Assembly (NCBI GenBank): GCA_021821195.1 | Contig: JAKACT010000005.1 | Span: forward strand, 124,001 to 188,000 | Reading direction: 5' to 3' | Length of the DNA: 64,000 bases | Source of the DNA: Pseudomonadota bacterium | Lineage (GTDB): Bacteria > Pseudomonadota > Gammaproteobacteria > Xanthomonadales > Xanthomonadaceae | Part shown: positions 51,777 to 60,020 of the stretch, one piece after another | Numbering within the stretch: position 1 is the first letter of the stretch | Layout of the letters: every line of letters begins with the position of its first letter | Position numbers and translations under genes: made by a program | Notes under the pieces: generated by a model | What the model was told of the DNA's origin: nothing | Databases searched by the model: none | Seen by the model: only the letters and a program-made list of their open reading frames with translations

Positions 51777-52004
51777 ATGAGCGACTCGCTGAAAACCCTG
51801 CTCATCGTCGGGATCCTGATCCTCATCCTGTGGAACCTTGGCGCGGGCCTGTACTACATGTTGGCCGACAAGGGGCAGACCAAGCGCACCGTCAATTCAC
51901 TGACCAAGCGCATCGCCCTGAGCATCGCGCTGGTCCTGTTCGTCGTGCTGGCCATCCACCAGGGCTGGATCGCGCCGCACGGGGTGGGCCGCAGCCCGGT
52001 CTGA
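51777..52004 (+). CDS. DUF2909-type twin transmembrane protein
   Basis: The product has 75 residues with two membrane helices (about 6-28 and 46-64) joined by a basic loop. Small proteins of this kind are regularly found beside SURF1 and ctaE in proteobacterial oxidase loci, so a role in oxidase assembly is likely but unproven. It is the only plus-strand gene in the locus. GGAG lies 6 nt before the ATG, and a strong terminator follows 21 nt after the stop. Confidence 0.85.
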   Translation: MSDSLKTLLIVGILILILWNLGAGLYYMLADKGQTKRTVNSLTKRIALSIALVLFVVLAIHQGWIAPHGVGRSPV

Positions 52005-52025
52005 TCCAGCTGGTGCCGCAGAAAC

Positions 52026-52049
52026 AAAGGCCGGCAATGCCGGCCTTTT
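52026..52049. terminator. Bidirectional intrinsic terminator between the DUF2909 gene and ctaE
   Basis: AAAGGCCGGC / GCCGGCCTTT with a 3-nt loop and TTTT; on the minus strand it also ends in T-rich sequence. It serves both convergent genes. Confidence 0.85.
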
Positions 52050-52120
52050 GCCTCGTGGCTCCAATCGCTCCGAATCCGCCTCCCGTGCCGTCTCCCCGCC
52101 GCGCGCGGGGAGAGCATGCA

Positions 52121-53011
52121 TCACAGCACGTAGACGAACAGGAACAGGCCCAGCCAGACCACGTCGACGAAGTGCCAATACCAGGCCACCGCCTCGAACG
52201 CGAAGTGGTTGTCCTTGGTGAAGTGGCCCTTGGCGCAGCGCAGCCACATCACCGCCAGCATGATCGTGCCGAGGGTGACATGCGCGCCGTGGAACCCGGT
52301 CAGCATGAAGAAGGTGGAACCATAGATGCCCGACCCCAGCGTCAGGTTCAGCTCGGTGTAGGCGTGGATGTATTCCTCGGCCTGGAAGAACAGGAACAAG
52401 CCGCCCAGCAGCACGGTCAACCCGAGGAACAGCAGCAGGGCGCCGCGCTTGCCGGCCTTCAGGGCGTGGTGGGCGATGGTCACGGTGACGCCGGAGGACA
52501 GCAGGATCAGCGTGTTGAGCAGCGGCAGGCCCCAGGCCGGCACCGTCTGGTAGCTGCCGCCGATATCGGCCGGGCCGTTGCTCGGCCAGCCGCCGGCGAA
52601 GCCGGGCCACAGCAGGCTGTTGGTTTCCGCACCGTGGCCTTCGCCGTTCAACCACGGCAGCGCGAACTGGCGGGCATAGAACAGCGCGCCGAAGAAGGCC
52701 GCGAAGAAGAACACTTCCGAAAGGATGAACCACACCATGCCCATGCGGAAGGACACGTCGACCTGCTTGTTGTAGTGGCCGGCCACCGACTCGCGGATCA
52801 CGTCGCCGAACCACTTGAACAGGATCGCCAGCAGGCCGGCGATGCCGATGAAGAACACGGTGCGCCCCCAGCTGACTTCGTTCAGCCAGGTAGCAAAACC
52901 GACCATGGTGGTGAACAGGGCGACCGAGGCGAACAGCGGCCACTTGCTGCTGTGCGGGACGAAGTAGGTGTCCTGGTCGTGGCTGCCTTGGGCGGCGTGG
53001 GCATTGGCCAT
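52121..53011 (-). CDS. ctaE: Cytochrome c oxidase subunit III
   Basis: The product has 296 residues with seven membrane helices. Typical segments are YFVPHSSKWPLFASVALF, MGMVWFILSEVFFFAAFFGALFYAR, FQAEEYIHAYTELNLTLGSGIYGSTFFMLTGFHGAHVTLG and the final EAVAWYWHFVDVVWLGLFLFVYVL. It stabilises the catalytic core of the aa3 oxidase. The start is ATG 53011. It is the last gene of the ctaC-ctaD-cox11-ctaE run and is followed by a terminator. Confidence 0.97.
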   Translation of the reverse strand: MANAHAAQGSHDQDTYFVPHSSKWPLFASVALFTTMVGFATWLNEVSWGRTVFFIGIAGLLAILFKWFGDVIRESVAGHYNKQVDVSFRMGMVWFILSEVFFFAAFFGALFYARQFALPWLNGEGHGAETNSLLWPGFAGGWPSNGPADIGGSYQTVPAWGLPLLNTLILLSSGVTVTIAHHALKAGKRGALLLFLGLTVLLGGLFLFFQAEEYIHAYTELNLTLGSGIYGSTFFMLTGFHGAHVTLGTIMLAVMWLRCAKGHFTKDNHFAFEAVAWYWHFVDVVWLGLFLFVYVL

Positions 53012-53042
53012 GGCGTTTTTCCGGTTAGGTCTTGGCGAAGGA

Positions 53043-53621
53043 TCAGGGCGCGGCGCGAACCGCACCCGCGTGGCCGTTGGCCGTCGCAAGCGCGGCGGTC
53101 TGGGCGTCGTTCTTGTAGAAGGTGTAGGACAGGGTCAACGTCTTCACCCCGGCCGGCAGCGCCGGATCGATGATGAAGCGCACCGGCATGTCGCGGGACT
53201 CGCCCGGCGCCAGCGTCTGCGCGGTGAAGCAGAAGCATTCGGTCTTGTTGAAATAACCGGAGGCGCGGGCCGGCGCCACCGAGGGCACGGCACTGCCGAC
53301 GATGGCGCGGTCGGCGGTGTTGCGGGCGAAGTACAGCGCCTCGTACTGGCGACCCAGCTGGACACGCATCGAGCGCTGTTCGGGCGCGAACTGCCACGGC
53401 AGCTTGGAATTGACCCCGCCGTCGAACTGCACCGTCACCCAGCGTGCGTCGTCACCCGCGGCACTGGCACCCTTCGCGGCCACCGGGCCCTGCTCCAGCC
53501 GCACCCCGAACACCTTCTCGCAGGCGATCCGGTACAGCGGCACCAGCGAGAAGGCGAAGCCGAACGCGGCCACCGCCACGCCAACCATCTTCCACACGCC
53601 GAAGGTGCGCGAGGCGCTCAT
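53043..53621 (-). CDS. ctaG: Cytochrome c oxidase assembly protein CtaG (Cox11)
   Basis: The product has 192 residues with one N-terminal membrane helix (about 9-29) and a periplasmic immunoglobulin-like domain. The copper-binding motif CFCF is in [13 protein letters not shown], and [14 protein letters not shown] carries the conserved Cys. It delivers copper to the CuB site of subunit I. Its start overlaps the stop of the small upstream membrane gene by 4 nt. ctaE follows after 31 bp. Confidence 0.96.
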   Translation of the reverse strand: MSASRTFGVWKMVGVAVAAFGFAFSLVPLYRIACEKVFGVRLEQGPVAAKGASAAGDDARWVTVQFDGGVNSKLPWQFAPEQRSMRVQLGRQYEALYFARNTADRAIVGSAVPSVAPARASGYFNKTECFCFTAQTLAPGESRDMPVRFIIDPALPAGVKTLTLSYTFYKNDAQTAALATANGHAGAVRAAP

Positions 53622-53755
53622 CGCCCCGCCACCCCGGACAGGAAGAACAGCGCGTACACCGCCACCGCGATCACCGCGCAAAGCAGCGCGGTGCGGCGGG
53701 CGCGCTTGCGGCGCGCTGCCAGGGTGGGGTCGACGGTGGCGGGATCGACGGGCAT
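53618..53755 (-). CDS. Small single-helix membrane protein in the oxidase operon
   Basis: The product has 45 residues: a short N-terminal part, a basic stretch (AARRKRARR) and one membrane helix ([20 protein letters not shown]). The basic stretch before the helix predicts a cytoplasmic N-terminus. It overlaps cox11 by 4 nt and starts 19 nt after ctaD. Small open frames at this place are common in proteobacterial oxidase operons and are thought to help assembly; this one was judged real from position, overlap and helix. Confidence 0.75.
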   Translation of the reverse strand: MPVDPATVDPTLAARRKRARRTALLCAVIAVAVYALFFLSGVAGR

Positions 53756-53774
53756 CTGCGCGTTCCGGGCGGCG

Positions 53775-55397
53775 TCAGTGGCTGACGTCGCCGTGGGCCA
53801 GGTCGCCGTCCTTGATGACCGGCGGGCGCTCGAAGGTGTGGTGCGGAGCCGGCGACGGCACCGTCCACTCCAGGCCGCGCGCGCCTTCCCAGGCACGGGC
53901 TTCGGCCAAGGCGCCATGCTTCTTCGAGCGCAGCAGCACGAAGGCCATCATGAACGGGGTGAGGAACATGCCGAACGCACCGATCGAGCTGACCAGGTTC
54001 CAGTCCGCGAACACCACGTTGTAGTCCGGGATGCGGCGCGGCATGCCGGCCAGGCCCAGGAAGTGCTGCGGGAAGAACAGCAGGTTGACGAACACCATGG
54101 TCCACCAGAAGTGGAACTTGGCCAGGCCCTCGCTGTACATGCGGCCGGTCCACTTCGGCCACCAGTAGTAGATGGCGGCGATGATCGCGAACAGCGCGCC
54201 GGTCACCAGCACGTAGTGGAAGTGCGCCACCACGAAGTAGGTGTCGTGGTACTGGAAGTCGGCCGGCACGATCGCCAGCATCAGGCCGGAGAACCCGCCG
54301 ATGGTGAACAGCACCACGAAGGAGATCGACCACAGCATCGGCGCTTCGAAGGTCAGCGAGCCGCGCCACATGGTGGTGACCCAGTTGAACACCTTCACGC
54401 CGGTCGGGATCGAGATCAGCATGGTGGCGAACATGAAGTAGACCTCGCCACCCAGCGGCATGCCCACCGTGAACATGTGGTGGGCCCAAACGATGAACGA
54501 CAGGAACGCGATCGCCGCGGTGGCGTACACCATCGCCTGGTAACCGAACAGCGGCTTGCGGCTGAAGGTCGGGATGATCTCCGACACGATGCCGAACGCC
54601 GGCAGGATCATGATGTAGACCTCGGGATGCCCGAAGAACCAGAAGATGTGCTGGTACATCACCGGGTCGCCGCCGCCGGCCGCGTTGAAGAAGCTGGTGG
54701 CGAAGAAGCGGTCGGTCAGCAGCATGGTCACCGCGCCCGCGAGCACCGGCATCACCGCGATCAGCAGGAACGCGGTGATCAGCCAGGTCCAGCAGAAGAT
54801 CGGCATCTTCAGCAGGTCCATGCCCGGCGCGCGCATGTTGAGCACGGTGGCGATGATGTTGATCGCGCCCATGATCGAGCTGATGCCCATCATGTGGATG
54901 GCGAAGATCGCGAACGCCAGGTTGCTGCCGCCCTGCAGCGACAGCGGCGGGTACATGGTCCAGCCGCCGCCGGGCGCGCCGCCCGGCAGGAAGAAGGTCA
55001 GCAGCAGCAGCGCGAACGCGAACGGCATGATCCAGAAGGACCAGTTGTTCATGCGCGGCAGCGCCATGTCCGGCGCGCCGATCTGCAGCGGGATCATCCA
55101 GTTCGCCAGGCCGACGAAGGCCGGCATGATCGCGCCGAAGATCATCACCAGCGCATGCATGGTGGTGAGCTGGTTGAAGAACTCGGGCTTGACGAACTGC
55201 AGGCCGGGGGTGGCCAGCTCGGTGCGGATGCCGACCGACAGCGCAGCGCCCACGATCGCCATCAGGAAGGCGAACACCAGGTACAGCGTGCCGATGTCCT
55301 TGTGGTTGGTCGAGAAGAACCAGCGCTCGATGAAGCCCTGCTTGTGATGGCCGTGGGCGTCGTGCTGGCCGACGGCGTCTGGATGCGTGGCGGACAT
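53775..55397 (-). CDS. ctaD: Cytochrome c oxidase subunit I
   Basis: The product has 540 residues with twelve membrane helices. It contains the heme a, heme a3 and CuB site; visible pieces are STNHKDIGTLYLVFAF, TTMHALVMIFGAIMPAF (heme a His), WFFGHPEVYIMILPAFG (CuB His-Tyr), WAHHMFTVGM (CuB His pair) and YFVVAHFHYVLVTG (heme ligands). This is an A-type aa3 oxidase with the Tyr and Pro features of HPEVY. ctaC lies 29 bp upstream and the small membrane gene 19 bp downstream. Confidence 0.98.
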   Translation of the reverse strand: MSATHPDAVGQHDAHGHHKQGFIERWFFSTNHKDIGTLYLVFAFLMAIVGAALSVGIRTELATPGLQFVKPEFFNQLTTMHALVMIFGAIMPAFVGLANWMIPLQIGAPDMALPRMNNWSFWIMPFAFALLLLTFFLPGGAPGGGWTMYPPLSLQGGSNLAFAIFAIHMMGISSIMGAINIIATVLNMRAPGMDLLKMPIFCWTWLITAFLLIAVMPVLAGAVTMLLTDRFFATSFFNAAGGGDPVMYQHIFWFFGHPEVYIMILPAFGIVSEIIPTFSRKPLFGYQAMVYATAAIAFLSFIVWAHHMFTVGMPLGGEVYFMFATMLISIPTGVKVFNWVTTMWRGSLTFEAPMLWSISFVVLFTIGGFSGLMLAIVPADFQYHDTYFVVAHFHYVLVTGALFAIIAAIYYWWPKWTGRMYSEGLAKFHFWWTMVFVNLLFFPQHFLGLAGMPRRIPDYNVVFADWNLVSSIGAFGMFLTPFMMAFVLLRSKKHGALAEARAWEGARGLEWTVPSPAPHHTFERPPVIKDGDLAHGDVSH

Positions 55398-55426
55398 GGG
55401 GAAACCTTCTGGATGCTATGCGTGGA

Positions 55427-56380
55427 TCAACCGGCCTGCGCGGCGGCGGGCTGGGCGGTTTGCGGGGCGGCGGCGGTGGCCTCGGGCGCGGCTTCGGCAG
55501 CCGGCGCGGCCGGGGCCGCTTCCGGAGCCGCCGGGGCGGCCGGGGCGCGCTTGGCCTTCTCTTCGGCCAACCACTGCGCGAACTCGGCCTTGCTTACGGC
55601 CTTCACCACGATCGGCATGAAGCCGTGGTCCTTGCCGCACAGCTCGGCGCACTGGCCGCGGTAGATGCCCGGCTTCTCGATCTGCGCCCAGGCCTCGTTG
55701 ACGATGCCCGGCACGGCGTCCTGCTTCCAGCCCAGCGCCGGCACCCACCAGGAGTGGATCACGTCGTCGGCGGTCAGCACGAAGCGCACCTTGGTATCGA
55801 CCGGCAGCACCAGCACGTTGTCGACGTCCAGCAGGTAATGCGGGGCGTCGGCCTCGGTCACTACCTTGCCGCTCTGGCGCAGCTCGTCGTGCTTGCGGTC
55901 GAGGCGGCTGGTGAAGGCCACGTCCTCGCCCAGGTACTCGTACTTCCACATCCACTGGTAGCCGGTGACCTTCACCGTCATCGCCGAATCGCGCACGTCG
56001 TACATGCGCATCAGGCCGCTGGTGGAAGGGAAGGCCAGGCCGACCAGGATCAGCACCGGGATCGCCGTCCACACCGCTTCCAGCTTGGTGCTGTGGACGA
56101 AGCCGGTGTCCGGCACCGCGCCCTTGGACTTGCGGAACTTGAAGATGGCGAAGGCCATCGCGCCGAAGACCAGCACGCCGATCACCACGCAGACGATCAG
56201 CACCACCATGTGGGCGTCGTAGGCGGCCTGCGAGGTCGGGGTGACGCCCGGCCCCATGTTCAGCTGCCAACGATGCGGGTCGGCGGGACCGGCCGCGGCA
56301 TCCTGCGCATGGACCGCCAGCGGCATCGCCACGGTCATCGCGGCGGCCAGCGCCAACTGTTTGAAACGACGGGATGTCAT
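55427..56380 (-). CDS. ctaC: Cytochrome c oxidase subunit II
   Basis: The product has 317 residues with a signal peptide (about 1-26, VHA-QD), two membrane helices (about 57-80 and 98-118) and a periplasmic cupredoxin domain. CuA ligands are in VIHSWWVPALGWKQD and GQCAELCGKDHGFMP. A C-terminal Ala/Pro-rich tail of about 45 residues (PAAPAAPEAAPAAPAAEAAPEA) is unusual in length; no cytochrome c domain is fused. The start MTSRRFKQL has GGAG just upstream. Two FNR/ANR-like boxes lie 130-182 bp upstream. Confidence 0.95.
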   Translation of the reverse strand: MTSRRFKQLALAAAMTVAMPLAVHAQDAAAGPADPHRWQLNMGPGVTPTSQAAYDAHMVVLIVCVVIGVLVFGAMAFAIFKFRKSKGAVPDTGFVHSTKLEAVWTAIPVLILVGLAFPSTSGLMRMYDVRDSAMTVKVTGYQWMWKYEYLGEDVAFTSRLDRKHDELRQSGKVVTEADAPHYLLDVDNVLVLPVDTKVRFVLTADDVIHSWWVPALGWKQDAVPGIVNEAWAQIEKPGIYRGQCAELCGKDHGFMPIVVKAVSKAEFAQWLAEEKAKRAPAAPAAPEAAPAAPAAEAAPEATAAAPQTAQPAAAQAG

Positions 56381-56509
56381 CACTCCGAGCCCCACATGTC
56401 CTGAATCGATTCCGGGATGGATGGCCGCGACACGGACTCCCGGGCTGCAGGGCAGCCTGGAGGAATCAGTATTCGCGCCCGACAGGTCACCAGTAAACAG
56501 CAACCCGTT

Positions 56510-56523
56510 TTGACCTGGATCAA
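56510..56523. promoter_or_regulatory. FNR/ANR-like box 1 in the ctaC-putA intergenic region
   Basis: TTGACCTGGATCAA matches TTGAY-N4-RTCAA, the FNR/ANR half-site pair. It lies 130 bp upstream of ctaC (minus strand) and 136 bp upstream of putA (plus strand). On the minus strand, TTTACT (56493-56498), an 18 to 19-bp spacer and AATACT (56468-56473) form a weak promoter that this site could control. Confidence 0.6.
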
Positions 56524-56548
56524 GCTTGCGCGGCAATCACGCCAAGGC

Positions 56549-56562
56549 TTGACCTGAGTCAA
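56549..56562. promoter_or_regulatory. FNR/ANR-like box 2 in the ctaC-putA intergenic region
   Basis: TTGACCTGAGTCAA is a perfect inverted repeat of TTGAC with a 4-bp spacer, 39 bp from box 1 centre to centre. It could act on putA; TACACT (56622-56627) is the nearest -10-like hexamer toward putA, about 30 nt before its ATG. Confidence 0.6.
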
Positions 56563-56658
56563 AGATTACTGGCGCAGCGGGGCCACGGCAACCTGCGCAT
56601 GTCCAATGGGTGACGCCGATCTACACTATGGCCCCCTGCGAACACAGCCTGCGGGCGC

Positions 56659-59600
56659 ATGAGCATCGATTCCCCAACCGTTTCCGTCGCCCCCATCCTG
56701 TCCCCGGAGCTGGCCCCGCCCGCGCCGCCTACCCGCGCCGCGATCACCGCGGGCTGGATCCGCGACGAGGCCAGCCACGTGCGCTGGCTGCTGGAGCAGG
56801 CCCGCCTGCCGGCTGTCGAGCGCGACGCCGCGCAGGCAGTGGCCGCGGACCTAGTCCGCCGGGTCCGCGCCCGCGCCCGCAACCAGGGCGTGGTGGAAGC
56901 CTTCATGCGCCAGTACGACCTTGGCAGCGAGGAAGGCGTGCTGCTGATGTGCGTGGCCGAGGCGCTGCTGCGCATCCCCGACCAGGGCACCGCCGACGCG
57001 CTGATCCGCGACAAGCTGGGCGATGCCAACTGGAAGCGCCACCTCGGCCAGTCCGACTCGGTGCTGGTCAACGCCTCCACCTGGGGCCTGATGCTGACCG
57101 GCAAGCTGGTCGACCTGGCCGACGACACCAAGCGCGACGTCCACGGCGCCTTCCAGCGTCTGGTCGGCCGCGCCGGCGAGCCGGTGATCCGGCTGGCCGT
57201 GCGCCAGGCGATGAAGATCATGGGCCACCAGTTCGTGCTGGGCCGGACCATCGACGAGGCGCTGGCGCGCAGCCGCAAGGGCGAAGGCGCGCACTACCGC
57301 TATTCCTTCGACATGCTGGGCGAAGGCGCGCTGACCACCAAGGATGCGCTGCGCTACCAGGAGGCCTATCGCAGCGCGATCCACGCGATCGGCCGCGACT
57401 ACGCGCCGCACCGCCAGGCCACGCCCGACGCGGTGTTCGGCGCGCCCAGCATCTCGGTCAAACTGTCCGCCCTGCACCCGCGCTACGAGCATGCCAAGCG
57501 CGCGCGCGTGCTTGGCGAGCTGGGCGGCCGCCTGCTGGAGCTGTCGCAACTGGCCAAGCAATACGACATCGGCCTGACCATCGACGCCGAGGAAACCGAC
57601 CGCCTGGAGCTGTCGCTGGATCTGGTCTTCCAGGTACTGGCGGACGCGTCGCTGCGCGGCTGGAACGGCTTCGGCATCGTCGTGCAGGCCTACCAGAAGC
57701 GCGCGCCGTTCGTGATCGACCACATCGCCGCCATGGCCGGCCAGCTGGGCCGGCGGATCCCGGTGCGGCTGGTCAAGGGCGCCTACTGGGATGCCGAGGT
57801 CAAGCGCGCGCAGATGGACGGCCAGGCCGGCTATCCGCTGTTCACCCGCAAGCAGAACACCGACGTCAGCTACATCGCCAATGCGCGCCGGCTGCTCGAT
57901 GCGGGCGACGCGATCTACCCGATGTTCGCCACCCACAACGCGCAGACCATCGCCACCGTGCACCGGATGGCGCGGGCGATGCGCGGCCGCCGCGACTTCG
58001 AGTTCCAGAAGCTGCACGGCATGGGCGACGACCTGTACGCGGAAGTAATCCCGGCCGACCGCCTGGACGTGCCCTGCCGCGTGTACGCCCCGGTCGGCAG
58101 CCACGAGGACCTGCTGCCCTACCTGGTGCGCCGCCTGCTCGAGAACGGCGCCAACTCCAGCTTCGTCAACCGCATCACCGACGAAAGCATCCCGGTCGAG
58201 GAACTGATCCGCGACCCGGTGGAATTCGTGTCCTCGCTCGAACACATCCAGCACCCCCGCATCCCGCTGCCGGTGGACCTCTACCGCAGCCAGAACCAGC
58301 ATCGAGGCAATTCCATGGGCATCAACCTGGCCAACGACGACGCGCTGCGCGACCTTGCGGCGGCGATGAACAGCGCCGGCGCCGGCAGCTGGACCGCCAG
58401 CCCGCTGGTACCGGGCACCCAGCCCGCCGGCGAGAAGATCGCGGTCACCAACCCGGCCGACCGCCGCGAAGTGGTGGGCCACTGGCAGGCCAGCACCAGC
58501 GCCGACGTCGAGCGCGCGCTGGCCAACGCCGTGGCCGCGCAGCCGGGCTGGGACGCCACCCCGGCCAGCTCCCGTGCCGCCCTGCTGGAACACGCCGCCG
58601 ACCTGCTGGAGGCGCGCATGCCGGCCTACATGGCGATGTGCACCAAGGAGGCCGGCAAGACGCTGGCCGATGGCATCGCCGAAGTGCGCGAGGCGGTGGA
58701 TTTCCTGCGCTATTACGCATTGCAGGCAAGGGAGCACTTCGCCCCGATCGCTCTGCCCGGCCCCACCGGCGAATCCAACCAGCTGCAGCTGGCCGGCCGC
58801 GGCGTGTTCGCCTGCATCAGCCCGTGGAACTTCCCGCTGGCCATCTTCCTCGGCCAGATCGCCGCCGCGCTGGCGGCCGGCAATACCGTGATCGCCAAGC
58901 CGGCGGAACAGACCAACCTGATTGGCTTCGCCGCGGTCAAGCTGATGCACGAAGCCGGCATCCCGCAGGACGTGCTGCAGTACCTACCGGGCGACGGCGC
59001 CACCGTCGGCGCGGCGCTGACCCGCGACCCGCGCGTGGCCGGCGTCTGCTTCACCGGCAGCACCGAAACCGCGCGCCTGATCAACCGCGCGCTGGCCAGC
59101 CGCGAAGCCGGCCCGATCGCCACCCTGATCGCCGAGACCGGCGGCCAGAACGCGATGATCGCCGACAGTTCCTCGCTGCCCGAACAGGTGGTCAAGGACG
59201 CGCTGGGCTCGGCCTTCACCTCCGCCGGGCAGCGCTGCTCGGCCGCGCGCGTGCTGCTGGTGCAGGACGACATCGCCGACAAGGTGATCGGCATGCTGGC
59301 CGGCGCGATGGCCGAGCTGAAGGTCGGCGATCCCGGCCTGCCGTCCACCGACGTCGGCCCGGTGATCGACACCGAGGCCAAGTGCGTGCTCGACGAACAC
59401 GCCGCGAAGATGCAAGGCTCGGCGAAGTTCATCGCCCAGGCCACGCTGGGCGAAGGCACCGAGCACGGCACCTTCTTCGCGCCGACCGCGTGGGAGCTCA
59501 AGTCGATCGCCGAGCTGGACCGCGAGAAGTTCGGCCCGGCCCTGCACGTGGTGCGCTGGAAGGCCGAGGAGCTGGACGCGCTGATCGACACCATCAACGC

Positions 59601-59874
59601 CACCGGCTACGGCCTGACCCTGGGCATCCACTCGCGCATCGATGCCACCATCGACCGCATCGTGGCGCGCGCCAAGGTCGGCAACATCTACGTCAACCGC
59701 AACCAGATCGGCGCGGTGGTCGGGGTGCAACCGTTCGGTGGCCAGGGCCTGTCCGGCACCGGCCCCAAGGCCGGCGGCCCGCACTACCTGCCGCGCTTCG
59801 CCACCGAGAAGACCGTGACCATCAACACCACCGCCGCCGGCGGCAACGCCAGCCTGCTCACGCTAGGCGACTGA
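56659..59874 (+). CDS. putA: Bifunctional proline dehydrogenase / L-glutamate gamma-semialdehyde dehydrogenase PutA, without DNA-binding domain
   Basis: The product has 1071 residues. The N-terminal arm and alpha domain (about 30-190) lead to the FAD-dependent proline dehydrogenase barrel (about 200-500; LTIDAEETDRLELSLD, VRLVKGAYWDAEVKRAQ, FATHNAQTIA). The NAD-dependent P5C dehydrogenase (about 580-1060) shows SPWNFPLAIFLGQ, the Glu in IAETGGQNAMI and the catalytic Cys in SAGQRCSAARVL. The enzyme oxidises proline to glutamate with internal channelling. E. coli PutA (1320 residues) also has an N-terminal ribbon-helix-helix domain that represses put genes; it is absent, so regulation must come from elsewhere. 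A terminator follows 31 nt after the stop. Confidence 0.97.
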   Translation: MSIDSPTVSVAPILSPELAPPAPPTRAAITAGWIRDEASHVRWLLEQARLPAVERDAAQAVAADLVRRVRARARNQGVVEAFMRQYDLGSEEGVLLMCVAEALLRIPDQGTADALIRDKLGDANWKRHLGQSDSVLVNASTWGLMLTGKLVDLADDTKRDVHGAFQRLVGRAGEPVIRLAVRQAMKIMGHQFVLGRTIDEALARSRKGEGAHYRYSFDMLGEGALTTKDALRYQEAYRSAIHAIGRDYAPHRQATPDAVFGAPSISVKLSALHPRYEHAKRARVLGELGGRLLELSQLAKQYDIGLTIDAEETDRLELSLDLVFQVLADASLRGWNGFGIVVQAYQKRAPFVIDHIAAMAGQLGRRIPVRLVKGAYWDAEVKRAQMDGQAGYPLFTRKQNTDVSYIANARRLLDAGDAIYPMFATHNAQTIATVHRMARAMRGRRDFEFQKLHGMGDDLYAEVIPADRLDVPCRVYAPVGSHEDLLPYLVRRLLENGANSSFVNRITDESIPVEELIRDPVEFVSSLEHIQHPRIPLPVDLYRSQNQHRGNSMGINLANDDALRDLAAAMNSAGAGSWTASPLVPGTQPAGEKIAVTNPADRREVVGHWQASTSADVERALANAVAAQPGWDATPASSRAALLEHAADLLEARMPAYMAMCTKEAGKTLADGIAEVREAVDFLRYYALQAREHFAPIALPGPTGESNQLQLAGRGVFACISPWNFPLAIFLGQIAAALAAGNTVIAKPAEQTNLIGFAAVKLMHEAGIPQDVLQYLPGDGATVGAALTRDPRVAGVCFTGSTETARLINRALASREAGPIATLIAETGGQNAMIADSSSLPEQVVKDALGSAFTSAGQRCSAARVLLVQDDIADKVIGMLAGAMAELKVGDPGLPSTDVGPVIDTEAKCVLDEHAAKMQGSAKFIAQATLGEGTEHGTFFAPTAWELKSIAELDREKFGPALHVVRWKAEELDALIDTINATGYGLTLGIHSRIDATIDRIVARAKVGNIYVNRNQIGAVVGVQPFGGQGLSGTGPKAGGPHYLPRFATEKTVTINTTAAGGNASLLTLGD

Positions 59875-59904
59875 TCCGTCGCCTCGCACCCGGCATGCAA
59901 TGAA

Positions 59905-59928
59905 AAAACCCCGCTGCGGCGGGGTTTT
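59905..59928 (+). terminator. Intrinsic terminator of putA
   Basis: The perfect 10-bp stem AAAACCCCGC / GCGGGGTTTT has a TGCG loop and its T run is part of the stem end. It begins 31 nt after the putA stop. Confidence 0.9.
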
Positions 59929-59968
59929 CCATGCGCACGGATCGACGCAGGCCGACAATCGCGCGACG

Positions 59969-59997
59969 AAAAAGAAGCCCCGCTTGCGCGGGGCTTC
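59969..59997 (-). terminator. Intrinsic terminator of the FadL-type porin gene
   Basis: GAAGCCCCGC / GCGGGGCTTC (59974-59983, 59988-59997) with a TTGC loop is followed on the minus strand by TTTTT. It lies 24 nt after the porin stop; each of the two convergent genes has its own terminator. Confidence 0.9.
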
Positions 59998-60020
59998 CAG
60001 TGCTGCAATGACCCGATCGA

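Noticed and set aside
56610-59903. A 1097-codon frame in another reading frame of putA
   Set aside because: Arg/Pro/Gly-rich shadow; putA itself explains the region with full domains.
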